Shown piece after piece: positions 44,337 to 55,115 of a stretch of DNA of 64,000 nucleotides (position 1 is its first letter; each line of letters starts with the position of its first letter). The position numbers were made by a program, and so were the translations under genes. The DNA comes from Oxalicibacterium solurbis (GTDB lineage: Bacteria; Pseudomonadota; Gammaproteobacteria; Burkholderiales; Burkholderiaceae_D): contig NZ_BMDP01000003.1 in assembly GCF_014635845.1 (NCBI RefSeq), positions 248,001 to 312,000 on the forward strand, in the 5' to 3' direction. The notes beneath the pieces are model-generated. The model was not told the DNA's origin, did not search any database, and saw only the letters and a program-made list of their open reading frames with translations.

Positions 44337-46391
44337 TCATGCCGCCTTCGGTTTCTGCAGCAGCGCTTTCAGATTGGCCAGGCGGTTTTGCGGCGTGATC
44401 GTTTCTTCTTCGGTCGGCACGGCATCGCCTTCGTCCAGCTTCATTTCCTTGATGAAGCGCGAGACGTCGCAATGCACATGTTCGCGCGCACGCTTGCGCT
44501 TCTTGCACCAAGTGACGTGCAGCGAACGCTGCGCACGCGTGATGCCGACGTACATCAGGCGGCGCTCTTCCTCGATGCGCGCCGCCAATGTATCGACCGG
44601 CGCATCGGGATCGCCCTTGTGCGGCAAAATGCCTTCCTCGACGCCGACCAGAAACACGTGCGGATATTCAAGCCCCTTGGCTGCGTGCAGCGTGGACATG
44701 CGCACCGCATCCGGTTCTTCATCCTTGCCTTCCAGCATCGACATCAGCGCGACCATCTGCGTCAGGTCCAGCAGGCTGCGATGGTCGTCGCTGCCGTCCT
44801 TGCCGCCGCTGCCCTTTTCCTTCAGCCACGTCGTGAAGTCGATCACGTTCTGCCACTTGCCCTGCGCCTGACGTTCGTCGAAGGCGTCGTACAAATAACC
44901 TTCGTAATTGATTTCCTTCATCATGTCGTCCAGCAGCGATGCCGCATGGCCTTCGCGATGCGCGTGCGCTTCAAGATTGTTGATGAAGTTGCAGAATTCG
45001 CGCAGCGGCGTCAGCTGGCGATCGGCCAGCTTCGCTTCCAGCCCGCCCTTGAAGACGGCTTCGAACAATGAACATTGCCACTGCCCGGCAAACGCGCCCA
45101 GCGTTTCCAATGTCGCCTGGCCGACGCCGCGCTTGGGCGTGGTCACCGCGCGGATGAAGGCCGGATCATCGTCCTGATTCGCGATCAGCCGCAGGTAGGC
45201 GATGATGTCCTTGATTTCGGCGCGGTCGAAGAAACTCTGGCCGCCGGAGATCGTGTACGGAATGCGCTCGCGGCGCAGCGCCTGCTCGATCACGCGCGCC
45301 TGATGATTGCCGCGATAGAGGATCGCGTAATCGGAAAACTTGGCGCGCCGCTCGAACTTGTGCGCCGACAGCATGATGGCGACCTGTTCGGCTTCCTGCT
45401 CGTCGTCCGGCATCGCAACCACCTTGATCGGATCGCCGAGGCCGTGCTCGGACCACAGCGACTTTTCGAACAGCTTCGGATTGTTCCCGATGACGGCATT
45501 GGCTGCCTGCAGGATGCGCGTGCTGGAGCGATAGTTCTGCTCCAGCTTGATGATATTCAGGTCGGGGAAATCGGTCTGCAGCTGCTTAAGGTTTTCGATG
45601 GTCGCGCCACGCCATGCATAAATGGCCTGATCGTCGTCGCCCACCGCGGTAAACATCGGTTTCTTGCCGACGCCGGTGACCAGCAGCTTCACCAGTTCGT
45701 ACTGGCAGGTGTTGGTGTCCTGGTATTCGTCAACCAGCAGATAACGCAACCGGCGCTGCCATTTGTCGCGCACCGCTTCGTTGTTGCGAAACAGTTCGAC
45801 CGGCAGCCGGATCAGATCGTCGAAATCGACCGCCTGGTAGGCCGACAGCGTGGCGACGTAGTTGCGATAGATGCGTGCGGCCTGCGCTTCGTCCTCATCC
45901 TTGGCCTGCTTTAGCGCGGTATCGGGATCGACCATGCCGTTCTTCCACAGCGACATCGCGGTCTGAATGCGGCGAATCAGTTGCTTGTCGGTCGTGATCG
46001 CCAGATCCTGCACGATGGAAAAGCAGTCGTCGCTGTCCATGATCGAGAAGCGATCCTTCAGCCCCAGCTCCTTCGCCTCCTGCCGCAGGATTTTCACGCC
46101 CAGCGAATGGAAGGTGCTGACTGTCAGCTGCTTGGCCTGCTTCGGCTGCTGCAGCAGCTTGGCGATGCGCTCCTGCATTTCCAGCGCAGCCTTGTTGGTG
46201 AAGGTCAGCGCGGCGATGTTGCGCGCGTCGTAACCGTACTGTTCGATCAGCTGCGCGATCTTGGTCGTGATCACGCGCGTCTTGCCCGAGCCTGCACCGG
46301 CCAGCACCAGGCACGGGCCATCCATGTAGTGGATGGCTTCGCGCTGCGGCGCGTTCAAGCCGTGCAGTGTGTGATTCGGGGAAGAGGACAT
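44337..46391 (-). CDS. rep: ATP-dependent DNA helicase Rep
   Basis: 684 residues of helicase superfamily 1. Motifs in order: Walker A AGAGSGKTR, ALTFTNKAA, VDEYQDTN, GDDDQAIYAWRGA, EQNYRS, and VRMSTLHAAKGLEYPHVFLVG. Length and N-terminus (LNAPQREAIHY) fit Rep rather than UvrD. It helps restart and progress replication forks. Confidence 0.94.
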   Translation of the reverse strand: MSSSPNHTLHGLNAPQREAIHYMDGPCLVLAGAGSGKTRVITTKIAQLIEQYGYDARNIAALTFTNKAALEMQERIAKLLQQPKQAKQLTVSTFHSLGVKILRQEAKELGLKDRFSIMDSDDCFSIVQDLAITTDKQLIRRIQTAMSLWKNGMVDPDTALKQAKDEDEAQAARIYRNYVATLSAYQAVDFDDLIRLPVELFRNNEAVRDKWQRRLRYLLVDEYQDTNTCQYELVKLLVTGVGKKPMFTAVGDDDQAIYAWRGATIENLKQLQTDFPDLNIIKLEQNYRSSTRILQAANAVIGNNPKLFEKSLWSEHGLGDPIKVVAMPDDEQEAEQVAIMLSAHKFERRAKFSDYAILYRGNHQARVIEQALRRERIPYTISGGQSFFDRAEIKDIIAYLRLIANQDDDPAFIRAVTTPKRGVGQATLETLGAFAGQWQCSLFEAVFKGGLEAKLADRQLTPLREFCNFINNLEAHAHREGHAASLLDDMMKEINYEGYLYDAFDERQAQGKWQNVIDFTTWLKEKGSGGKDGSDDHRSLLDLTQMVALMSMLEGKDEEPDAVRMSTLHAAKGLEYPHVFLVGVEEGILPHKGDPDAPVDTLAARIEEERRLMYVGITRAQRSLHVTWCKKRKRAREHVHCDVSRFIKEMKLDEGDAVPTEEETITPQNRLANLKALLQKPKAA

Positions 46392-46515
46392 CGAGACAAA
46401 GCGGGACGAAAGCAGGCCATTGTATCAGCGCTGCCGCATGTCGCCGGGCGATGATGACGATTCGTCAACGCATCGCCACCGCCGCGCATGTCGACCGCGC
46501 CAGCCATGCCGACAG

Positions 46516-47877
46516 TCAGCCGATATTGACGCGGCCGGCCGGATATTCGATTTCGGGCCGGCGCTGATTGGCCAGCGTGAACGCCAGCGTCAGCGGGCCG
46601 ACGCGGCCGACCAGCATCAGCAGCATGATCACGCTTTGCCCGATCGGCGACAGCATCGGCGTGATGCCGCGCGACAGCCCGGTGGTCGATGCTGCCGAGA
46701 CAGCTTCAAACGCCAGATCCAGAAACGGCGCGTTCTCGCTCAGCATCAGCAGGAAGGTGCCAGCGATCACGCACAGCAGCGCGATCACGGTGACGGCCAG
46801 CGCACGCAGCGTCAGCGCCGGATCGATACTGCGGCCGTACAACACCGGGCGTTGCTGTTGCAACAGGAAGGCACGTGTCGCCACCAGCAGCACGATGAAG
46901 GTCGTCAGCTTGATGCCGCCGCCGGTGGAGCCGCTGCCGGCGCCGATGAACATCAGCATCATGATGAAGAAGGCGGAAGCCGATGTTAGTTGCGCCGTAT
47001 CGATTGTCGTGAAGCCAGCCGAGCGCGGCGCCACCGCCTGGAACCAGGCCGCCCACAAGCGATCGCCCCAGCTGTGCAGCGCACCCAGCGTATCGGGATT
47101 GCCGTATTCCAGCGCCAGCAGCATCAGCATCGCGATCACGTTGATCGCCAGCGTGCCGATCAGCATCAGCTTCGTATGCAAGGCCATTTCGTGAAAGCGA
47201 CGTCGCGCGCGCAAATCGGCAATCACGGCAAACCCGAGGCCGCCGGAAATGAACAGGCCGGAAATCACGAGATTGATCAGCGGATTGCCGACATACGATG
47301 CCAGGCTGTGTGGCTCCAGCGAGAAACCCGCGTTATTGAAGGCCGACACGGCATGGAACAGGCTATGAAACAGGCCGCGCGACCATCCCATCTGCGGCAC
47401 CCACTGGATCGCCAGCAATAGCGTCCCCAGCAATTCGGTGACGATGATGAAACGGAACAGCACGCGCAGTAGACGCTGCATGTCGATACGGCCGCTCTGG
47501 TTGAACGAATCCTGCAAGGCGGCGCGATTGCGCAAGGTCAGCCGGCCGCTGGCTAGATGGATGATCAGCATGCCAAAAGTCAGCAGGCCGATACCGCCCA
47601 GCTGGATCAGCGCCAGCAGCACCCACTGGCCGAACAGCGTGAAATGGCTGCCGACGTCGACCACCGTCAAGCCGGTGATGGTGGAAGCCGATACCGCCGT
47701 AAACAACGCCTGCATCCAGTCGATCGGCATGCGCGTCGACATCGGCAACTTCAGCAGCAGCGCGCCGACCAGCGACAGACCGATGAAAGACAGGATCAGC
47801 GCCTGCGGCGGCGTCAGCTGCATCACTTGCCGCTCGACCTGGCGCACCAGCATCGGCGGCTGGAAGCCGCGTCTCAT
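46516..47877 (-). CDS. KtrB/TrkH family potassium channel subunit
   Basis: 453 residues. Four pore-loop repeats are visible: SASTITGLTVVD, HAVSAFNNAGFSLEP, QAVAPRSAGFTTID and EAVSAASTTGLSRGI, each with the filter Gly. It forms the K+ translocating dimer with the KtrA-type regulator encoded just upstream. The ATG at 47877 uses a GAGGCG ribosome binding site inside a 14-bp repeat. Other starts in the N-terminal 20 residues are possible. Confidence 0.92.
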   Translation of the reverse strand: MRRGFQPPMLVRQVERQVMQLTPPQALILSFIGLSLVGALLLKLPMSTRMPIDWMQALFTAVSASTITGLTVVDVGSHFTLFGQWVLLALIQLGGIGLLTFGMLIIHLASGRLTLRNRAALQDSFNQSGRIDMQRLLRVLFRFIIVTELLGTLLLAIQWVPQMGWSRGLFHSLFHAVSAFNNAGFSLEPHSLASYVGNPLINLVISGLFISGGLGFAVIADLRARRRFHEMALHTKLMLIGTLAINVIAMLMLLALEYGNPDTLGALHSWGDRLWAAWFQAVAPRSAGFTTIDTAQLTSASAFFIMMLMFIGAGSGSTGGGIKLTTFIVLLVATRAFLLQQQRPVLYGRSIDPALTLRALAVTVIALLCVIAGTFLLMLSENAPFLDLAFEAVSAASTTGLSRGITPMLSPIGQSVIMLLMLVGRVGPLTLAFTLANQRRPEIEYPAGRVNIG

Positions 47878-47936
47878 AAGCTGCGCCTCATGAACCGCAC
47901 CTCATAAAGTACGCCCCATAAAACGGGCATCATAAA
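47867..47936. repeat. 14-bp degenerate tandem repeat, five copies, across the ktrA/ktrB junction
   Basis: Five consecutive 14-bp units (+ strand: CCGCGTCTCATAAG, CTGCGCCTCATGAA, CCGCACCTCATAAA, GTACGCCCCATAAA, ACGGGCATCATAAA). On the coding (minus) strand each carries an ATG, and several carry GAGG, so each unit's GAGG serves as ribosome binding site for the ATG of the next. Confidence 0.85.
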
Positions 47937-48580
47937 TAGGCCGAGATTTTCCGCAGATCGGGCAAGAGGCCCGCCAGCACCAATTGATCGCCGAGGCGGA
48001 AAACGTAATCGGACGGCGGTGGCGCAAGGACTTCGCGCTGATGCTTGACCATCAGCAGCCGCACGTTGTTTTCCTCCAGCTTCAACGCCTGTGTCGTCTG
48101 GTCGACGATCTTTTCCGACACCTTCACCTCGACCGTGAACACGTCGTGTCCGAGACTGATGTAATCGACGACTTCCGGATACATCATCGCGTGCGCCAGC
48201 CGCATGCCCATCTCGTGTTCCGGGTGCACGATATGGTCGGCGCCGAGCTTGTGCAGGATGCGGTGATGATTGTGATTGAGCGCCTTGGCCCAGACTTCGG
48301 GCTTGGGCATGTTCTTGATCGTCAGCGTCACCAGGATGTTGGCTTCCAGGTCTTCGCCAATGGCGACGACGACGGCATCGCAGTCATGCACGCCGAGATC
48401 GCGCAATGCATCCTCGTTGCGCGCATCGGCCACCACTGCCTGCGTGATGTCGTCGGCGATCGCATTGACGCGCTGCGCATCCATGTCGATACCGAGCACA
48501 TCATTACCCAGGCGGGACAATTCGCGCGCCACGGTCGAGCCGAACACACCGAGGCCGACGACGGTAAAGGTTCGTTTCAT
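47930..48580 (-). CDS. KtrA/TrkA family regulatory subunit
   Basis: 216 residues. The RCK-N domain starts VVGLGVFGSTVARELSRLGNDVLGID and binds nucleotide; the RCK-C domain covers the last 80 residues. It gates the KtrB-type channel with ATP/ADP. It is upstream of ktrB, 52 bp apart, same strand. Confidence 0.93.
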   Translation of the reverse strand: MKRTFTVVGLGVFGSTVARELSRLGNDVLGIDMDAQRVNAIADDITQAVVADARNEDALRDLGVHDCDAVVVAIGEDLEANILVTLTIKNMPKPEVWAKALNHNHHRILHKLGADHIVHPEHEMGMRLAHAMMYPEVVDYISLGHDVFTVEVKVSEKIVDQTTQALKLEENNVRLLMVKHQREVLAPPPSDYVFRLGDQLVLAGLLPDLRKISAYL

Positions 48581-48712
48581 GGAGAGATCGTTGCGAAAAT
48601 GGGATATTGACCATTAAACCACAAACGAAAACCGCCAACGTGAGCTGCCGCACCTTCCGCGCCTTGATGCGCACAGTACAATAGACCCATCATTTGCCAT
48701 TCACCGACGCGC

Positions 48713-49186
48713 ATGCAATTCGAACATCTGGTTGAAATCAACGATCCGCTCAATCCACTGCTCGACCCGTTGAGCCGCGAACAATTATGGCGCGGGCTGG
48801 TGATGCGCGCCGAAGCACCGAAGCTGTTCGTGCCGTGGCTGGACGAATGCACGCTGCTGGAACGCGAAGAGGCGATGCTACGCCGCGAACTGCGTTACGA
48901 CGCCTTGCGCATCCGCGACCGGGTGACGTTCACGCCGCAACAGACGGTGCGCTACGACGTGCCGGAACAGGGCGACATCCCGCAATCCAGCCTGGTCGTC
49001 ACGATCGAGGAGCCGCAGCCGGGCGCACTGTTCGTGCGCTTTCAGTACGACGACGGCAAGAACGACGACGACATGGATGCGTTCTACAACGAATTCCGCC
49101 GTTCCGCCTACCAGGAAGCGGATATCGATACCATCAAGGTGATTCGCCAGCTGGCCGGCGAAGGACGGCTGGGATTGCCGATGTAA
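48713..49186 (+). CDS. DUF1857/SRPBCC family protein
   Basis: 157 residues. The N-terminus HLVEINDPLNPLLDPLSREQLWRGLVMRAEAP is characteristic of the AtaL-like DUF1857 group of the START/SRPBCC superfamily; RDRVTFTPQQTVRYDV and the C-terminal helix FYNEFRRSAYQEADIDTI agree. Probably binds a small hydrophobic ligand; role unknown. Confidence 0.82.
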   Translation: MQFEHLVEINDPLNPLLDPLSREQLWRGLVMRAEAPKLFVPWLDECTLLEREEAMLRRELRYDALRIRDRVTFTPQQTVRYDVPEQGDIPQSSLVVTIEEPQPGALFVRFQYDDGKNDDDMDAFYNEFRRSAYQEADIDTIKVIRQLAGEGRLGLPM

Positions 49187-49247
49187 TGGCAAGGCAATAG
49201 ACATGAACGCGATACGGCGAACACCGTATGAAACACACATGAACAAT

Positions 49248-49277
49248 AAAAAACGCCGGGCATGCCCGGCGTTTTTT
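49248..49277. terminator. Bidirectional terminator
   Basis: A perfect 14-bp stem (AAAAAACGCCGGGC and its complement) around an AT loop, between two convergent genes. Confidence 0.93.
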
Positions 49278-49306
49278 ATCAGCGGTATCCCGCGATCATT
49301 CCGTCA

Positions 49307-49639
49307 TTACTGAGGAACCTTGATCGAGTTTTTGACCGATTTGACACCGGCAGTCTTCTTGGCGGTTTCGCCTGCCAGGTATTTCTGCCAGTCGTTCTTC
49401 GTCTCGCCGCCCAGCGTCACAGCACCGTCCGTGGTGGCGGCAACAGTGATTTTGGCGCCTTTCAGCTGATCTTCCTTGGCCAGTGCGCCTTGCACGTTCT
49501 TGGTCAATGCTGCGTCAGCGGCAGCAGCGGATGCGGCCGGCTTGGCTTCTTCTTTTTTCGCGGTGGAACCATTGCTTGCGCAACCAGCCAGCAATGCCGA
49601 GAAAGCCGCGAGAACCAGTGCACGTTGTACGTTCGTCAT
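49307..49639 (-). CDS. BON-domain lipoprotein
   Basis: 110 residues. Signal MTNVQRALVLAAFSALLAGC with lipobox LAGC, an Ala/Lys linker, then a BON domain (LTKNVQGALAKEDQLKGAKITVAATTDGAVTLGGETKN ... AGVKSVKNSIKV). BON domains bind membranes or phospholipid, often in osmotic-stress and periplasmic proteins such as OsmY. GGAGG precedes the ATG. Confidence 0.87.
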   Translation of the reverse strand: MTNVQRALVLAAFSALLAGCASNGSTAKKEEAKPAASAAAADAALTKNVQGALAKEDQLKGAKITVAATTDGAVTLGGETKNDWQKYLAGETAKKTAGVKSVKNSIKVPQ

Positions 49640-49902
49640 GAAATACTCCTCCAGTGTCTTAACAGTTTGTCGTTTGTATTTACTTCTTTTTTATGCGAAA
49701 GCGAGCTTGCTTCCGCGCACGAGTATTCCACAGCCTTCTGAAAAAAGCATCCGGTCGGCAACACTTATGGCGAGGCCGCAACAGATTGTTTCATCGGTGT
49801 GCGGCGGCGTCTGACAGTGTCCCTGCCATCCATGAACTCGCGCCGCGCCGCCGTTGTCACTCCAACGTACAGACTGGGGCAGACGCCTCCGAAGGAGCGA
49901 CC

Positions 49903-50451
49903 ATGACGACCATCATCGCAGGACGTTTCGGGCAACAGGACGCCGTCCGGGACGCCATCGCCGCACTGGCGCGCGCCGGTGCGCCGAACGACCAGATCGC
50001 CTCGTTCTACGTCAATCCGCCCGGCCAGCACGATCTCTATCCGGTCGGCGGCGACCGCGACGAATCGCCGGGTGCCGAACATAGCGATGCGGGCAGCGCC
50101 GCCGGCATCGGCGTAGGCGGCGCCATCGGCGGCGCGGTAGGCACGGCCACGGCGCCGGTGACCGGCCCGCTTGGCGCCATTACCGGCGCACTGGTCGGTG
50201 GCCACGTCGGCTCGCTGGTCGGTTCGCTCTCGCGCACGGAGGAAGCGGATGAAGTGCCGCCAGTGCGGCATTCGGGCATGCTGGTTGCCGTCACGGCGAC
50301 GTCGGATGAGGAAGAAAGGCAGGCGATAGCCACGCTGCGCACGGCCGGCGCCTTCGATCTCGAACGCGCCGAAGGCCATATCGAAAACGGCGAATGGATC
50401 GATTTCGATCCGCTGTCCACACCCGAATTTATTGCACCTGACCCGGGATAA
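49903..50451 (+). CDS. Hypothetical protein with glycine-zipper region
   Basis: 182 residues. A short N-terminal domain resembling DUF1269/general-stress proteins (TTIIAGRFGQQDAVRDAIAALARAG) leads to a Gly/Ala zipper (GIGVGGAIGGAVGTATAP and GPLGAITGALVGGHVG, about residues 67-110) that may insert in membranes, then a second alpha/beta part. GAAGGAGCGACC precedes the ATG at 49903. Its last 23 bp overlap the convergent marC-like gene. Confidence 0.75.
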   Translation: MTTIIAGRFGQQDAVRDAIAALARAGAPNDQIASFYVNPPGQHDLYPVGGDRDESPGAEHSDAGSAAGIGVGGAIGGAVGTATAPVTGPLGAITGALVGGHVGSLVGSLSRTEEADEVPPVRHSGMLVAVTATSDEEERQAIATLRTAGAFDLERAEGHIENGEWIDFDPLSTPEFIAPDPG

Positions 50452-51055
50452 CGCCGCTGCTGGCCAGCCCGGTCAGGATCATGTCGATGGCGATGGTGCC
50501 GATCAGCAAGGCGGACATGCGGCCGACCAGATCGATGTAGCGATCGGTCATCGCCGCGTGCCGTTTTTTCAGCTTGTCGTGCAGCACCTTCATCACGATG
50601 AGGATGGTGACGGTCAAGGCCAGCGTGCCGACGATCACCATTGCCGCGCTCGGCAGCGGCAGGCGCGTGCCGATCACCACCGAGGCGCTGACGGTACCCG
50701 GCCCGATCATGATCGGCATGGCGACGCTGCCTGCCATGGCGGCAGGATTGTCGCGCATGCTTTCGATCGCGTAGGCGCCGGAAAACACGTAGCGCAAGCC
50801 GATCAGCAAAAAGACGATGCCGCCGAAGATCTGGAACGATGCGAAGCGCACCTGCAGGTAATCGCGGAAGAAGGCTTCGCCGCCCCAGGCGAACAGCGTG
50901 AAGACCGTCGCGCTGATGAGGCTGCCGCGGATCAGCACCGTCGTGAATACGCGCGTCGGCAAACCCCGGATCAGGTCGAGCAGGTAGATGCTCATCAGGA
51001 AGGGATTGAACAGCGCGAAGAACAACGCGAACGAGCGCAGAGTGGTCTCTTCCAT
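50429..51055 (-). CDS. MarC family membrane protein
   Basis: 208 residues with six transmembrane helices. FALFNPFLMSIYLLDL near the start and MPIMIGPGTVSASVVIG are the two duplicated MarC motifs. Transport function unproven in this family. I chose the ATG at 51055 after GGAAGGG. It overlaps the convergent Gly-zipper gene. Confidence 0.9.
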   Translation of the reverse strand: MEETTLRSFALFFALFNPFLMSIYLLDLIRGLPTRVFTTVLIRGSLISATVFTLFAWGGEAFFRDYLQVRFASFQIFGGIVFLLIGLRYVFSGAYAIESMRDNPAAMAGSVAMPIMIGPGTVSASVVIGTRLPLPSAAMVIVGTLALTVTILIVMKVLHDKLKKRHAAMTDRYIDLVGRMSALLIGTIAIDMILTGLASSGVIPGQVQ

Positions 51056-51073
51056 CACTTTCCCTTCCGGCAA

Positions 51074-51101
51074 AGAAAAACCGGCGCCCCAGGCGCCGGT
51101 T
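51074..51101 (-). terminator. Terminator of the ectoine operon
   Basis: A 10-bp stem AACCGGCGCC / GGCGCCGGTT with a 3-nt loop, followed on the minus strand by a T run. Confidence 0.85.
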
Positions 51102-51113
51102 GCGACAACAACT

Positions 51114-52037
51114 TCAGGCTGTTACCAGCGGCGCATGCGACAGCGGCGCGATGTCCTCGCGCGCGGCGACGAATTCCGGCCGTGGCGTCAGACCATTGCG
51201 CGGCGTTTCCAGCTGGTTGTCGATGCTGTTGTAGACGAAGAACACATTGCTGCGCGGATACGGCGTGATGTTGCCGTTGGAACCATGCATCGTGTTGCAG
51301 TCGAAGAAGATCACCGAGCCGGCTTTGCCGGTACAGGACTTGATGCCGCCCATGTCGGCCAGATAGCGCAGCAGAATTTCATCGGGCACACCGATCTCCT
51401 GTTTCTTCAGCGACTTCTTGTAGTTCTCGTCCGGCGTTTCGCCCATGCAGGACACATAGTGCTGGTGCGAACCGGGTATGACCATCAGCGGACCGTTGGC
51501 TTCACTGTTGTCAGTCAGCAGGATCGAGCAGCTCAATGCGCGCATCGCCGGCATGCCGTCTTCGCTGTGCCAGGTTTCGAAATCCGAATGCCAGTAGAAC
51601 TCCTTGCCGTTGAAGCCCGGCTTGTAGTTGATGCGCGACTGGTGAATGTAGACCTCGCTGCCCAGGATCTCGCGTGCCACGTTCAGCACGCGCGGATCGC
51701 GCACGAGGTTGGCGAAAATCTCGTTCAGGCGATGCACGTTGAAAATCGAACGCACTTCGCCGCTGCCCGGCTCGGCAATCACTTCCGGCCGGCCGGCATG
51801 CGTGAATTCCTCGCGCATGTTCTGCATCGTGTCGAACAGGAAGGTGATTTCTTCCTTGTCGAACAGGTCCGGCATCAGCAGGAAGCCGTCGCGCTGATAC
51901 GCTTCGCGCTGCGCATCGTCGAGGAACACATGATGATGCGGCGTGCGCGGCAGGCGATCGTAAACCACCGGATCGTGCCGCGCGAGAATGGCGGCGCTCT
52001 GTTGCGTGCGGGTCGGGTAGGCATCTTGCGACAACAT
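51114..52037 (-). CDS. ectD: Ectoine hydroxylase
   Basis: 307 residues of the Fe(II)/2-oxoglutarate dioxygenase superfamily. Metal ligands are in WHSDFETWHSEDGMP (His-x-Asp) and the distal His in FFDCNTMHGSNGNITPYPRSN; both blocks are EctD signatures. It converts ectoine to 5-hydroxyectoine. The start at 52037 follows GGAG; an ATG at 52043 is an alternative. Last gene of the ectRABCD operon, ending in a terminator. Confidence 0.95.
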   Translation of the reverse strand: MLSQDAYPTRTQQSAAILARHDPVVYDRLPRTPHHHVFLDDAQREAYQRDGFLLMPDLFDKEEITFLFDTMQNMREEFTHAGRPEVIAEPGSGEVRSIFNVHRLNEIFANLVRDPRVLNVAREILGSEVYIHQSRINYKPGFNGKEFYWHSDFETWHSEDGMPAMRALSCSILLTDNSEANGPLMVIPGSHQHYVSCMGETPDENYKKSLKKQEIGVPDEILLRYLADMGGIKSCTGKAGSVIFFDCNTMHGSNGNITPYPRSNVFFVYNSIDNQLETPRNGLTPRPEFVAAREDIAPLSHAPLVTA

Positions 52038-52069
52038 GATCATCTCCTTTCTCCTTGTCTGTTCATGAT

Positions 52070-53808
<1,739 letters not shown>

Positions 53809-54330
53809 TCAGCGACGCGGCCACGGACCGATTTGGTACAGCCATTCCTCTTCGTGTTCACCATCGCCGAAATCGGTGGCGGAGAACAGCAGGCTGCCGG
53901 TGATTTCCAGTCCATGGCGTGCGGCCAGGCTGGTGAACAGCTTGCGCGAGGCAATGTTGCTGGGGCTGATGGTGGCCTGCACGACGCGCAGCGGGCGTTC
54001 TGTAGCGCAACGCTCGACCAGCCGATCGAGCATGCGCGATGCCAGACGCTGGCCCTGCATGACAGGCGAAACGGCGACCTGCCAGACAAACAGCATGTCG
54101 GGATGCGCCGGAACGAAATAGGCAGTGACGGCGCCAACCAGCTTGCCGTCCAGTTCCGCGACGACACAGGTATCCGCGTTGTGTTCGCACAGCAGCAGAT
54201 AAGCGTAGCGGGAGTTCAGATCGAGCGGTGGACAGCGTGCGATCAGGTCATGCAATGCGGCGCCGTCGTTGCGCGTCGGTTTGCGCAGTACGGCATGTGT
54301 CGGCGCCGGCGATAGTACTCGTGCGGTCAT
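53809..54330 (-). CDS. ectA: Diaminobutyrate acetyltransferase
   Basis: 173 residues, GNAT fold. LDLNSRYAYLLLCEHNADTCVV, FVWQVAVSPVMQGQRLASRML and TISPSNIASRKLF are EctA signatures. It acetylates diaminobutyrate at the gamma nitrogen. AAAAGGAGAAAGC precedes the ATG. A small hairpin (54363-54379) between ectR and ectA has no T run and may only be incidental. Confidence 0.95.
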   Translation of the reverse strand: MTARVLSPAPTHAVLRKPTRNDGAALHDLIARCPPLDLNSRYAYLLLCEHNADTCVVAELDGKLVGAVTAYFVPAHPDMLFVWQVAVSPVMQGQRLASRMLDRLVERCATERPLRVVQATISPSNIASRKLFTSLAARHGLEITGSLLFSATDFGDGEHEEEWLYQIGPWPRR

Positions 54331-54404
54331 GCTTTCTCCTTTTTTCGAGAAAAGCGATCCCCGCGGCCTCAGGGGCCGCAGTTACACTCGTCAGCTAGGG
54401 GAAA

Positions 54405-54962
54405 TCAGAGGTGCGGAGCAGGAACCGCGGCTTCGCCAGGTTCCGTTTCCTGCACAGGCACAGGAATCTTTGCTTCCAGCAGGGTTGCGAACTGTTCCAG
54501 CGTCACCATCAGCGTCTGCCGTTCGGCTTCGGACAATGCGCCCAGTGCGCTGCCGAATCCGTTCGGCAAGGCTGATGGAGCATTGGCCAGAACCGTCTGG
54601 CCGGCTGCGGTGACCGCAACGAAAACATTGCGGCGGTCCTTGGTATCGCGCTCGCGATAAACCAGCCCTTTTTCTTCCAGCCGGTCGACAATGCCGACCA
54701 CGGTGCTGGGACTGAGCTGGATCGCGCGCCCGATGGACTTCAGCGTGCTGGGGCCCAGTTGGGCAATTGCCAGAAGTGCCACAAGTTGCGGCGACGTGAT
54801 GTTATGCGTGACAGCCAGGCGTTTCGAATGGTGCTCGACGCATTGTGCAATGCGGCGAACGCTCTGCAGGATGCGGATCGAATCATTAACGGCAACAAGT
54901 TTGGCGATGTCATTCATGACCGCGAGTTTAGCGACATCCATACATTCTGTCGCGTGCGTCAC
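54405..54962 (-). CDS. ectR: MarR family regulator of ectoine genes, EctR-like
   Basis: 185 residues with a GTG start preceded by GAGG. The winged helix-turn-helix has LVALLAIAQLGPSTLKSIGRAIQLSPSTVVGIVDRLEEKGLVYRERDTKDRRNVFV. A MarR gene upstream of ect genes is common and is called ectR in methylotrophs and other bacteria. It probably represses the operon at low osmolarity. A palindrome upstream (55049-55066) is a candidate operator. Effector unknown. Confidence 0.85.
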   Translation of the reverse strand: MTHATECMDVAKLAVMNDIAKLVAVNDSIRILQSVRRIAQCVEHHSKRLAVTHNITSPQLVALLAIAQLGPSTLKSIGRAIQLSPSTVVGIVDRLEEKGLVYRERDTKDRRNVFVAVTAAGQTVLANAPSALPNGFGSALGALSEAERQTLMVTLEQFATLLEAKIPVPVQETEPGEAAVPAPHL

Positions 54963-55048
54963 GACAACCTCACGTTTTCCTGTTTGTTTGATATTCCCTG
55001 TTCGAATAACGAGGGCTTATTTTAGGCAATTGATGAGTTCATGTCAAA

Positions 55049-55066
55049 TCATTCGCATACGAATGA
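55049..55066. promoter_or_regulatory. Palindrome upstream of ectR, candidate EctR operator
   Basis: TCATTCG-CATA-CGAATGA is a perfect 7-bp inverted repeat. A second partial match, CATATCGAATCATATG, follows at about 55069-55084. The surrounding 54963-55115 is AT-rich and should hold the ectR promoter. Confidence 0.55.
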
Positions 55067-55115
55067 TGCCATATCGAATCATATGTTTTTGCCAATACTT
55101 CGCTGTGCAAGAGTG

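Noticed and set aside
54363-54379. Hairpin between ectR and ectA as a terminator
   Set aside because: Short stem without a T run in the right direction; at most a weak attenuator.
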